From positions 1,366,169 to 1,430,168 of the forward strand of contig NZ_LIYH01000001.1 in the NCBI RefSeq assembly GCF_001905885.1: DNA of 64,000 nt, in the 5' to 3' direction. This document shows, piece by piece, positions 1-7,451 of this stretch. This DNA comes from Streptomyces sp. CB03234 (GTDB taxonomy: Bacteria > Actinomycetota > Actinomycetes > Streptomycetales > Streptomycetaceae). Positions within the stretch are counted from its first letter, which is position 1. Each line of letters starts with the position of its first letter. Under the pieces are notes generated by a model. It was not told the DNA's origin and searched no databases. It saw nothing but the letters and a program-made list of their open reading frames with translations. Position numbers and translations under genes: made by a program.

Positions 1-1
1 C

Positions 2-1141
2 GGCCTCAACGCCGTCGTCGCCTTCCAGCTCGCGCCGCTGATGAGCTGGGCCGACGCGATGGGCCTGGTCGTCCTCGAAGGCATCCTCATCTGCGTCCTG
101 GTCGTCACCGGGCTGCGCGAGGCGGTCATGAACGCCATCCCGCAAGCGCTCAAGCAGGCCATCAGCGTCGGCATCGGCCTGTTCATCGCGTTCATCGGCT
201 TCATCGACGCCGGTTTCGTCACCCGCGTCCCCGGCGACACCGGCACCGTCCCCGTCCAGCTCGGCGCCACCGGACGGCTCGCCGGCTGGCCGGTCCTGGT
301 CTTCTGCCTCGGCGTGCTGCTCACCATCGCGCTCATGGCGCGCAAGATGCGCGGCGCGATCCTGATCTCCATCGTCACGATGACGGGCGTCGCGATCGTC
401 ATCAACGAACTCGCCGACATCGACCCGCTCTCCTGGGGCCTGACCGTCCCCGTCATCCCCGACGACGTCGTCGCCGCCCCGGACTTCGGCCTCGTCGGCT
501 CCTTCAGCCTCTTCGGCGCGTTCGAGCAGGTGGGGGCCGTCACCCTGGTGCTGCTGGTGTTCACTCTCCTGCTGAGTGACTTCTTCGACACCATGGGCAC
601 GGTCGTCGGCGTCTCCAGCGAGGCCGGGCTCCTCGACGAGAAGGGCAGGGTCCCGAACATCGGCCGGATCCTGCTCATCGACGGCGCGGCGGCGGTCGCG
701 GGCGGCGCGGCCTCCTCGTCCTCCAACACCTCGTACATCGAATCGGCGGCCGGTGTCGGCGAAGGCGCCCGCACCGGCTTCGCCTCGCTCGTCACCGGCG
801 GCCTGTTCGCCGTGGCGCTCTTCCTCACCCCGCTCGCCACCGTCGTCCCCGCCCAGGCCGCCGCGCCCGCGCTGGTCGCGGTGGGCTTCCTGCTGATGGC
901 CCAGGTGCGCCACATCGACTGGGAGCGGTACGAGATCGCCATCCCCGCGTTCCTGACGGTGGCGGTCATGCCGTTCACGTACTCCATCACCAACGGCATC
1001 GGCGCCGGGTTCCTCGCGTACGTCGTCATCAAGACCGTCCTGGGCAAGGCCCGCGAAGTGCACCCGCTGCTGTGGGGCGCGGCGGCGCTGTTCGCGGTGT
1101 ACTTCGCGATCGACCCGGTCGAGCGGCTGCTCGGCGCGTAG
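2..1141 (+). CDS. NCS2-family purine permease (5' end outside the window)
   Basis: Membrane transporter of the NCS2/AzgA-like family, which imports adenine, guanine or hypoxanthine by proton symport. The frame is open to the first bases of the window, so the N-terminal part is missing; 379 residues are visible. Many hydrophobic segments are present. Family signatures are DFFDTMGTVVGV and, about 50 residues on, SSSNTSYIESAAGVGEGARTG-like sequence, which matches the substrate-binding loop of AzgA/PbuG proteins. It ends with TAG at 1139-1141. The next gene, on the other strand, ends 3 nt away, so the two are convergent with no room for a terminator. Which purine it carries cannot be told from sequence. 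Confidence 0.9.
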   Translation, partial: GLNAVVAFQLAPLMSWADAMGLVVLEGILICVLVVTGLREAVMNAIPQALKQAISVGIGLFIAFIGFIDAGFVTRVPGDTGTVPVQLGATGRLAGWPVLVFCLGVLLTIALMARKMRGAILISIVTMTGVAIVINELADIDPLSWGLTVPVIPDDVVAAPDFGLVGSFSLFGAFEQVGAVTLVLLVFTLLLSDFFDTMGTVVGVSSEAGLLDEKGRVPNIGRILLIDGAAAVAGGAASSSSNTSYIESAAGVGEGARTGFASLVTGGLFAVALFLTPLATVVPAQAAAPALVAVGFLLMAQVRHIDWERYEIAIPAFLTVAVMPFTYSITNGIGAGFLAYVVIKTVLGKAREVHPLLWGAAALFAVYFAIDPVERLLGA

Positions 1142-1144
1142 GCG

Positions 1145-1585
1145 TCAGGCGTGCCGGCGCCCGGCGCGCGGGGACGCGTTCCGCTCGTACCGCAGCGCCG
1201 CCCCCGTCACCACCGCGCCCAGGCCCTCCCACAGGCCCACGCCCAGGAACCCGGCCGGGGCGCGCCCGGTGACGACGGCGAGGGTGAACACCGCGCAGGT
1301 GAGGAGGCGGAAGGGGACCGTCCAGCGGAAGAAGGCCTTCCAGTCGGCCAGCGCCGCCAGCAGGTAGTAGACGCCCATATTGACCGCCGCCATGGACGAG
1401 GCGGTCAGGAACGCCAGGGTGTGGTCCCCCTCCGCGCGCCGGGCGTCCGGTATGGGTGCGAAGCCCATGACCGCCAGCAGCGCGTCGGGGGAGGCCAGGC
1501 CCACCGCGCCGAGCGCCGTGGCGAGCAGCCCGAAGACCGCCATGGTCCAGCCGGACAGGGAACGCGGACGGGGCAGCGGTCGCAC
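1145..1585 (-). CDS. Small four-helix membrane protein of unknown function
   Basis: A 146-residue protein with four predicted membrane segments (about residues 14-34, 57-80, 90-108 and 113-132) and a basic C-terminus. I do not recognise a specific function; size and layout recall DUF4345-like small integral membrane proteins. I chose GTG at 1585 because GGAGG lies 6 nt upstream on the minus strand (1592-1598). In-frame upstream starts at 1621 and 1648 lack such a site. It is convergent with the purine permease and is transcribed in the same direction as the penicillin-binding protein gene, whose 3' end lies about 70 nt upstream. Confidence 0.6.
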   Translation of the reverse strand: MRPLPRPRSLSGWTMAVFGLLATALGAVGLASPDALLAVMGFAPIPDARRAEGDHTLAFLTASSMAAVNMGVYYLLAALADWKAFFRWTVPFRLLTCAVFTLAVVTGRAPAGFLGVGLWEGLGAVVTGAALRYERNASPRAGRRHA

Positions 1586-1654
1586 GGCGGGTCCTCCTAC
1601 GCACAGGGTCGGGACCTGCATACCGTGCGGCCACCAACCACCGCCCACCGGGGG

Positions 1655-3103
1655 CTACTTCAGCGCCGCCGCCATCATCTTCTGTGCCACCGGCGCCGCC
1701 AGCCCGTTGCCGCTGACCTCCGCGCGCTCGGCGTTGGAGTCCTCGATCAGCACCGCGACCGCGACCTCCTTGCCGGTCCCGGCGTCCTTGGCGTACGAGG
1801 TGAACCAGGCGTACGGCTTCTCGCTGTTCTCCACACCGCGCTGCGCCGTGCCCGTCTTGCCGCCCACCTCCGCGCCGTCGACCTTGGCGTTGGAGCCCGT
1901 GCCGTCCTCGACGACCGTGACCATCGCGCTGCGCAGCTGCTCGGCGGTGGACGACGACACGATCCGCCGCGCTTCCCCGTCCTCGTACGACTCCAGGGTC
2001 TCGCCGTCCGCGTCCACGACCTTGGACACCATGTGCGGCGCCGCCAGCATCCCGTCATTGGCGATGGCGGCCGACACCATGGCCATTTGCAGCGGCGTGG
2101 CCGTCACATCGAACTGGCCGATGCCGGACAGCGCCGTCTGCGCCTTGTCCATCGCGGACGGGTAGACGCTCGCGTAGGCGCGCACCGGCACGTCCTGCTC
2201 GTCGTCGTTGAAGCCGAACTTCTCCGCCATCGCCCGGACCTTGTCCTTGCCCAGGTCGACGGCCATCTTCCCGAAGACGTTGTTGCAGGAGTACTGGAGG
2301 GCGACCCGGATCGAGGCGTTCTCGCAGGGCGCGGACGGGTTCTCGTTCTCCAGGTCCGTGACGGTGCCCGGCATCCGGTACGGGTTCTCGCTCCTCGTCG
2401 GCTCGTCGACCGATGCGTACAGACCGTTCTCCAGCGCGGCCGCCGCGACGACCAGCTTGAACGTCGAGCCCGGCGCCACCGGCTGCCGGATCGCCCGGTT
2501 CACCAGCGGCTTGTCCTCGTCGTCGGTCAGCTTCTTCCAGGCGTCGCCGTCCGTCATCCCGGCGATCGTCGACGGGTCGTACGACGGGGTGCTGACCATG
2601 CCCAGGACGCGCCCCGTCTTCGGGTCGATCGCGACGGCCGCGCCCTTCACATCACCCAGCGCCTCGAACCCGGCCTTCTGCACCGCCGGGTCGATCGTCG
2701 TGAGCACATCACCCGGCCCGGTCCGCTTGCCGGTGAGCGCGTCGAGCGGGTTCTTCAGCCGGGGGTCCGTCCCGTCCAGCACGGAGGAGTAGATGCCCTC
2801 CAGCTGGTTCGACCCGTACGCCTGCGAGCTGTAACCGGTCACGGCCGCGTACAGCGCGCCGTCCTTGTACGTGCGCTTGTAGCGGAGGTCGCCGCCCTTC
2901 GTCTCCTTCGAGCCCGTGACCGGCGAACCGGCCACGACGATGTCCCCGAGCGGATGGGCGTACTGCTCCATGACGTTCCGCCGGTTGTGCTTGTCGTCCG
3001 CGAGCGCCTTGGCTTCGTACGCCTGCACCCAGGTCGCCCGGAGCAGCAGGGCGAACACCAGCAGCAGGGAGAAGACGGCGGCTCTTCTGATCGTCTTGTT
3101 CAT
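1655..3103 (-). CDS. Penicillin-binding protein (class B-like D,D-transpeptidase)
   Basis: Peptidoglycan cross-linking enzyme of 482 residues. One N-terminal membrane anchor (about residues 5-27) precedes a short dimerisation region and the transpeptidase domain. All three active-site motifs are present: SxxK as STFK at 213-216 after PVAPG, SxN as SCN at 272-274, and KTGTA at 416-420. The length and PVAPGSTFK context fit the PbpA-like group that works with SEDS polymerases, but no ftsW/rodA gene is nearby. ATG at 3103 is chosen; an upstream in-frame GTG at 3112 adds three residues. It lies 77 nt downstream of the response-regulator gene on the same strand. That gap holds a small inverted repeat (GTTTC-TCAG-GAAAC, 3153-3166) that could be a weak terminator or an operator. 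Confidence 0.88.
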   Translation of the reverse strand: MNKTIRRAAVFSLLLVFALLLRATWVQAYEAKALADDKHNRRNVMEQYAHPLGDIVVAGSPVTGSKETKGGDLRYKRTYKDGALYAAVTGYSSQAYGSNQLEGIYSSVLDGTDPRLKNPLDALTGKRTGPGDVLTTIDPAVQKAGFEALGDVKGAAVAIDPKTGRVLGMVSTPSYDPSTIAGMTDGDAWKKLTDDEDKPLVNRAIRQPVAPGSTFKLVVAAAALENGLYASVDEPTRSENPYRMPGTVTDLENENPSAPCENASIRVALQYSCNNVFGKMAVDLGKDKVRAMAEKFGFNDDEQDVPVRAYASVYPSAMDKAQTALSGIGQFDVTATPLQMAMVSAAIANDGMLAAPHMVSKVVDADGETLESYEDGEARRIVSSSTAEQLRSAMVTVVEDGTGSNAKVDGAEVGGKTGTAQRGVENSEKPYAWFTSYAKDAGTGKEVAVAVLIEDSNAERAEVSGNGLAAPVAQKMMAAALK

Positions 3104-3180
3104 CCCGCACACAAGGACGAGTGAGGGGGAGGGGCGGGTTCCAGGACGCCCTGTTTCTCAGGAAACGTTCATCCGGGCGT

Positions 3181-3846
3181 TCATCGAGGGGAGCCGGCCG
3201 AGGTGATGAAGCCCGACTCGTACGCCGCGATCACCGCCTGCGTACGGTCCCGGGCCCCGGTCTTGGCCAGCACCGCCGCCACGTGCGTCTTCGCCGTCGC
3301 CGGGCCGACCCCCATCCGCCGGGCGATCTCCGCGTTCGTCAGGCCCGTCGCCATCAGCCGCAGCACCTCCGCCTCCCGCTCGGTCAGCCGCGCGACCCAC
3401 GGCGGGGCGGCCGCCGGGCGGCGGGGCGCGTACGCGGCCGCCAGGCCCCGCAGCGCCGCCGGGTACAGCAGCGAGTCGCTGCGCGAGACCAGCCGGACCG
3501 CGCCCACCAGGTCCTCCGCCGCCGCCCGCTTCAGCAGGAACCCGGCCGCCCCGGCGCGCAGCGCGTCGTACACATAGCTGTCGTTCTCGAAGGTCGTCAC
3601 CACCACGATCCGGGGGCGCGGCTCGGGCACGGAGGCGAGGATCCGCTCGGTGGCGCGGATCCCGTCGACCTCCGGCATCCGTACGTCCATCAGGACGACG
3701 TCCGGCCGCACCTCGCGCACCACGGACACGGCCTCGGCACCGGTCGCCGCCTCGCCGGCCACCTCCAGGTCCGGCTCGGCGTCCAGGATGACGCGCAGCG
3801 CGGTACGCACCATCCGCTCGTCGTCCGCCAGGACGATCCGGATCAT
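3181..3846 (-). CDS. Two-component response regulator, NarL/LuxR type
   Basis: A 221-residue DNA-binding response regulator. The receiver domain (1-120) has acidic residues DDE at 8-10, the phospho-acceptor Asp54 in VLMDVRMPEVDG, and a T/K pair further on. A LuxR-type helix-turn-helix occupies about 153-215 (LTEREAEVLRLMATGLTNAEIA). ATG at 3846 overlaps the stop of the kinase gene (ATGA), so the pair is translationally coupled and the kinase is the obvious partner. A longer frame upstream reads into the kinase and is not used. Target genes are unknown; the membrane-protein gene at the head of the operon and the downstream penicillin-binding protein suggest envelope-related control, which is inference. 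Confidence 0.92.
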   Translation of the reverse strand: MIRIVLADDERMVRTALRVILDAEPDLEVAGEAATGAEAVSVVREVRPDVVLMDVRMPEVDGIRATERILASVPEPRPRIVVVTTFENDSYVYDALRAGAAGFLLKRAAAEDLVGAVRLVSRSDSLLYPAALRGLAAAYAPRRPAAAPPWVARLTEREAEVLRLMATGLTNAEIARRMGVGPATAKTHVAAVLAKTGARDRTQAVIAAYESGFITSAGSPR

Positions 3847-5093
3847 CGGTCGGCCTTCCCCAGCGGCAGGCGGGCCGTCAGCCGCCACACGCCGTCCACC
3901 GGGCGGGCCCCGGCGGTGCCGCCCAGCAGCCTGGCCCGTTCGCCGACGCCCCGCAGGCCCAGGCCGCCGCCGGGGCGGGCCACCGGGGGCCGGGTGGGCA
4001 GGGGGTTCTCCATGGTGATCTCCACCTCGTCCTCGTACCGCACGATGGTCACCGACACCGGCTCGCCCGCCGCGTGCCGGGCCGCGTTGGTCAACCCCTC
4101 CTGCACGATCCGGTACGCCTCGCGGGACACCGGCTCCGGTACGCCGGTCACGTCGCCGCCCTCGACGGTCAGCGACACATGCCGGCCGGTCGCGGCCAGC
4201 AGCGCGTCCAGCGTCTCCAGGCCCGGCCGCCCCGTCAGCTCCCCGTCGTCCTCACCCTGCCGCAACAGGCCCAGCACCGCGTCCAGTTCACCGACCGTGC
4301 GGCGCGTCGTCTCCTCGATCGCCGCCAGCGCCTCCCGTACGAAGCCGGGATCGCTGTCGAGCACCGTGCGCGCCGCGCCCGCCTGGAGCGTGACGGCGCT
4401 CAGGGCGTGCCCCACCGAGTCGTGCAGCTCCCGGGCGAGCCGGTTGCGTACGGCCAGCTCGGCGGCGCGCCGCTCGGCCGCCGCCAGCCGGTCCGCGGGC
4501 GTCGGCCCGAGCAGCAGCGGCGCCTGCCGGGCCAGCAGCGCCCCGGCCCCGGCGGCCGCCGCCGCGAGCGCGACCAGCATCGCGAGCCCCGCCGGCACCC
4601 CGCCGTACACCAGCCACCGCTGGTCCAGCGACCAGAACGCGGCGAGCGCCGACTCCCGCAGCGCGGGCGAGAGGGGCACCACCATCACGGTGACCGCGAA
4701 CGGCGGCAGCGCCAGCGACGCCCCGCTGAGCAGCCCGCCCAGCCCCACATGCAACGTGAACCACCCGGCTGTGCGCGCCCTCGCCGCCCGCGACCTCGCC
4801 GGCCCGTCCGCGAACCGCTCCGCCGGAACCCCGCACAGCGTCCGCGCCGCCGCCACCGACATGGGCCGGGCGAGCGGGAACAGTGCCGTCACGGCGGCGA
4901 GCGGCAGGGCCACGCCGTACGCCCCGAACTGCACCACCGGGGAGGCGGTGAACATCCCGGCCCCGTCCACGAAGGGCGCGACGACCAGCGTGCCGAGCAG
5001 CCAGTACGGCATCAGCAGCGCGCCGCCGAGGATCAGATGCACCCACCGCAGCCGTGCGCGGCGCCCGAGCAGCGCCGTACCCAGGGCCTTCAC
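3843..5093 (-). CDS. Sensor histidine kinase, HisKA_3 type
   Basis: A 416-residue membrane kinase of the NarL-partner class. The N-terminal half carries about five membrane segments (roughly residues 17-40, 56-76, 110-145, 160-190) with little extracytoplasmic sequence, as in DesK-like sensors that read membrane state. The HisKA_3 box has the phospho-His at 224 in RELHDSVGHALS. The N box includes Asn336 (GLTNAARH) and the G box is GGGLGLRG at 376-382. GTG at 5093 overlaps the stop of the upstream membrane-protein gene (GTGA), and GAGGCGC lies just before it. It feeds the adjacent response regulator through an ATGA overlap. The signal is unknown. Confidence 0.9.
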   Translation of the reverse strand: MKALGTALLGRRARLRWVHLILGGALLMPYWLLGTLVVAPFVDGAGMFTASPVVQFGAYGVALPLAAVTALFPLARPMSVAAARTLCGVPAERFADGPARSRAARARTAGWFTLHVGLGGLLSGASLALPPFAVTVMVVPLSPALRESALAAFWSLDQRWLVYGGVPAGLAMLVALAAAAAGAGALLARQAPLLLGPTPADRLAAAERRAAELAVRNRLARELHDSVGHALSAVTLQAGAARTVLDSDPGFVREALAAIEETTRRTVGELDAVLGLLRQGEDDGELTGRPGLETLDALLAATGRHVSLTVEGGDVTGVPEPVSREAYRIVQEGLTNAARHAAGEPVSVTIVRYEDEVEITMENPLPTRPPVARPGGGLGLRGVGERARLLGGTAGARPVDGVWRLTARLPLGKADR

Positions 5094-6025
5094 GCGCCTC
5101 GCCGCCGCAGGAAGGCGGCCACGAGGCAGGCCAGCAACACGCCCGTGATCATCTCGCCAGCGTAGGCCAGGGTCATCGGTGCCGTCGGCTCGTTGGCGGG
5201 ATCGGTCTGCGGCACCAGTACGGAGAGCAGCAGCCAGCCCCCCCAGCACCCGACACCGCCGGTCCCGGTCCAGGCGAGCGCCAGCGGCACCTTCACGGGC
5301 AGCGCCCGTCCCAGGCGGAACACCAGCATCAGCACACCCGCCATGGCGGCGGCCGCGAAGAGCAGACGTACGCCCTCCAGGATGGCGAAGTCGCTGGAGC
5401 GTTCCGCGATCCGCCCCGCCGGCAGCCCGTGCGTCGAGCCGGAGATCCACAGCACACGCAGCGCGGACGGCGCCAGCAGGAGCGCGGCCGCGGCCACGGC
5501 CGTCACCCGGTCGACGGGCCGGAACAGCGCGGGGGACAACTCCCGCACGCTGCCCCGCCACACCCGGCTCCAGCGGTCCCGGGCGTACAGCGCGAACAGG
5601 GTGCCGAGGGTGAGGCCCTGGACGATGAAACCGCCGTAGACGACGGAGAAGACCCACGCGTCGAGGAACGGCTCCTCGGGGGCCGCGTTCCGCCCGGCCA
5701 CCAACTGGGCAGGGAAGCCCACCATGATGGGCCCGAGCAGTCCGGTGGCCACCCACATGGGGAACGCCGTCAGCCACGGCCTGATCCGGAGGCCCCAGCG
5801 CTGGGTGAACAGCAGCGCCAGGACGACCACGGCCGCGTCCATCAGCACCGTCGCCGCGTTGAGCGCGGCCATGATGTCCGGGTTGTCCAGCAACGCGCTG
5901 CCGTCGGGGATGCCGACGCGGCTGCCGGACAGCCAGGCGATCTTGAGCGAGACGTACGGGACGCATGAGGCGATGGCGAGGGCGCGGAGCACCCGGCGGA
6001 CCCTGGTGGGCGAGGTCGTTGTCAT
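5090..6025 (-). CDS. Multi-pass membrane protein, first gene of the two-component operon
   Basis: A 311-residue integral membrane protein with about eight hydrophobic segments and short loops. I do not recognise a named family. It opens the operon and overlaps the kinase start by 4 nt, so it probably acts with the kinase as an accessory sensor, or is the stress-handling output of the system. ATG at 6025 is the most upstream start that follows a purine-rich region on the minus strand. The two halves look loosely alike (hydrophobic pairs followed by Arg-rich cytoplasmic loops), which may reflect an internal duplication. That impression needs alignment before it is used. Confidence 0.65.
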   Translation of the reverse strand: MTTTSPTRVRRVLRALAIASCVPYVSLKIAWLSGSRVGIPDGSALLDNPDIMAALNAATVLMDAAVVVLALLFTQRWGLRIRPWLTAFPMWVATGLLGPIMVGFPAQLVAGRNAAPEEPFLDAWVFSVVYGGFIVQGLTLGTLFALYARDRWSRVWRGSVRELSPALFRPVDRVTAVAAAALLLAPSALRVLWISGSTHGLPAGRIAERSSDFAILEGVRLLFAAAAMAGVLMLVFRLGRALPVKVPLALAWTGTGGVGCWGGWLLLSVLVPQTDPANEPTAPMTLAYAGEMITGVLLACLVAAFLRRRGA

Positions 6026-6076
6026 GCCCCCACGCTCCCGTCCGGGGCGGGACCCGCGCCTCCTGCCCGACGGCGA

Positions 6077-6104
6077 ACCGTCTCCGCCGCGCGGCGGAGA
6101 CGGT
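6077..6104 (-). terminator. 28-nt perfect palindrome at the end of the acetyltransferase gene
   Basis: ACCGTCTCCGCCGC (6077-6090) is followed at once by its exact reverse complement (6091-6104), giving a very stable GC hairpin that overlaps the stop codon of the minus-strand GNAT gene at 6104-6106. There is no U-tract, as is common in Streptomyces. It separates the IclR-GNAT unit from the downstream two-component operon. Confidence 0.6.
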
Positions 6105-6574
6105 CAGGCGGGCAGGATGAGGACCACCTCGTCCGTCTCCTCGCCCCGGGCGTGCGCGAAGCCCCGGTCATGGCCGGCGACGGTGAAGCCGCACTTCTCC
6201 AGGACCCGGATCGAGCCCGTGTTGTCGGCGGCGGCGCGGGCGTGCAGCGGCCGCACCGGTACGACGCCGAGCAGGGCGCGCAGGGCGGCGGTCGCGATGC
6301 CCCGCCCCCAGTGGGCGCGGCCGATGACGTACGTCACCTCCCGCTCGTCCGGCGGCCCGTACACCGCCGCGTGGCCGACGACCCGCCCGTCGGCGAGCAC
6401 TGTCCGTACGACGGCGTCGGAGGCGAGGACCCGGGCCCAGTGGGCGTCGAAGTACGCCCGGTCGGTGGGGTCCTCGCAGGTGAAGGCCGCGACCCGGCCG
6501 GCCTCGGGGTCGCTCATGTGGGAGAAGAACACCGGCAGGTCGCTCTCCCGTACGTTCCGCAAGGTCACGTCCAT
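6104..6574 (-). CDS. GNAT-family acetyltransferase (RimJ/RimL-like)
   Basis: A 156-residue acyl-CoA N-acyltransferase. It starts with the beta-strand and first helix typical of the RimL group (VTLRNVRESDLPVFF) and has the acetyl-CoA loop in the region GRAHWGRGIATAAL (about residues 84-97), followed by a helix and the C-terminal CGFTVAGHDRG segment. The acceptor cannot be inferred; the group includes ribosomal-protein, amino-acid and antibiotic acetyltransferases. Its ATG at 6574 shares one base with the TGA of the IclR gene (TGATG), so the two are translationally coupled and probably expressed together. Confidence 0.8.
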   Translation of the reverse strand: MDVTLRNVRESDLPVFFSHMSDPEAGRVAAFTCEDPTDRAYFDAHWARVLASDAVVRTVLADGRVVGHAAVYGPPDEREVTYVIGRAHWGRGIATAALRALLGVVPVRPLHARAAADNTGSIRVLEKCGFTVAGHDRGFAHARGEETDEVVLILPA

Positions 6575-7344
6575 CAGAGCCGTCGGGTGGCGAGCGTCAG
6601 CCGGTCGCGGGCGTCGAACAGCGCATCCTTGATCATCTGCTCGTGTGCCGGGGTGAGCCGGGCGACCGGCACGGAGCAGCTGATGGCGTCCCGCGCCGGG
6701 GTGCGGTACGGGATCGCGATGCCGAAGCAGCGCAGGCCCAGCGTGTTCTCCTCGCGGTCCACGGCGTACCCCTGCTCGCGGACGGTGTGGAGCTCCTCGA
6801 TGAGCTTCTCGCGGTCCGTGATGGTGTGCTCGGTGAGCGCCGGCAGCGTCTCCGGGAGCATCTTGCGGACCTGCTCGTCGCCGTACGTGGCCAGCAGCGC
6901 CTTGCCGAGCGAGGTGGAGTGGGCGGGCAGCCGGCGGCCGACGCGGGTGAAGGGACGCAGGTAGTGCTGGGACTGGCGGGTGGCGAGGTAGACGACGTTG
7001 GTGCCGTCCAGCCGGGCCAGGTGGATGGTCTCGGTGGTGTCGTCGGAGAGCCGGTCCAGGGTGGGGCGGGCGGCGGCGACGACCTCGTCACCGTCGATGT
7101 ACGAGGTGCCCACCAGCAGCGCGCGCACGCCGATGCCGTACCGCGTGCCCGTGGCGTCCGTCTCCACCCAGCCGAGCTCCACCAGGGTGCGCAGCAACAT
7201 GTACAGGCTGGACTTGGGGTAGCCGACGGCTTCCTGCACGGCGGCCAGCGAGTGCATGCCGGGACTGCCCGCGAAGTATTCGAGCAGTTCCACCGTGCGG
7301 ACGGCGGACTTGACCTGTGCCCCGCCGGATTCGGTAGCTGGCAT
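6574..7344 (-). CDS. IclR-family transcriptional regulator
   Basis: A 256-residue regulator with an N-terminal winged helix (about 10-75: VKSAVRTVELLEYFAG, then the recognition segment YPKSSLYMLLRTL) and a C-terminal GAF-like effector domain (about 90-250). IclR proteins sense small carboxylates or aromatic acids. ATG at 7344 follows AAGAGGGG, a good ribosome site. The divergent neighbour encodes a 2,5-dioxovalerate dehydrogenase, so a sugar acid such as glucarate/galactarate, or an oxoglutarate-semialdehyde precursor, is a plausible effector (inference). A palindrome lies between the two genes and is the likely operator. Confidence 0.92.
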   Translation of the reverse strand: MPATESGGAQVKSAVRTVELLEYFAGSPGMHSLAAVQEAVGYPKSSLYMLLRTLVELGWVETDATGTRYGIGVRALLVGTSYIDGDEVVAAARPTLDRLSDDTTETIHLARLDGTNVVYLATRQSQHYLRPFTRVGRRLPAHSTSLGKALLATYGDEQVRKMLPETLPALTEHTITDREKLIEELHTVREQGYAVDREENTLGLRCFGIAIPYRTPARDAISCSVPVARLTPAHEQMIKDALFDARDRLTLATRRL

Positions 7345-7406
7345 CAGCACCCCTCTTGTAAACACGCCGCGCCCGTTAATAGAGTCCCATTCATCATCAG
7401 GAACGC

Positions 7407-7424
7407 TGTTCAGAATACCGAACA
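7407..7424. promoter_or_regulatory. Probable IclR operator in the divergent intergenic region
   Basis: TGTTC-N8-GAACA inverted repeat (7407-7411 and 7420-7424) lies between the IclR gene and the dehydrogenase gene. An overlapping GAAC-GCT-GTTC repeat at 7401-7411 extends the symmetry. Placement 28 nt before the dehydrogenase start and 63 nt before the IclR start suits joint control of both. Confidence 0.5.
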
Positions 7425-7451
7425 ACCACGCAAGGCGGGAAGGACGTAGCG

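Noticed and set aside
1151..3124. Long open frame on the strand opposite the PBP gene (657 residues)
   Set aside because: Arg/His/Pro-rich composition typical of antisense frames in GC-rich DNA; it covers a clearly real PBP with intact motifs.
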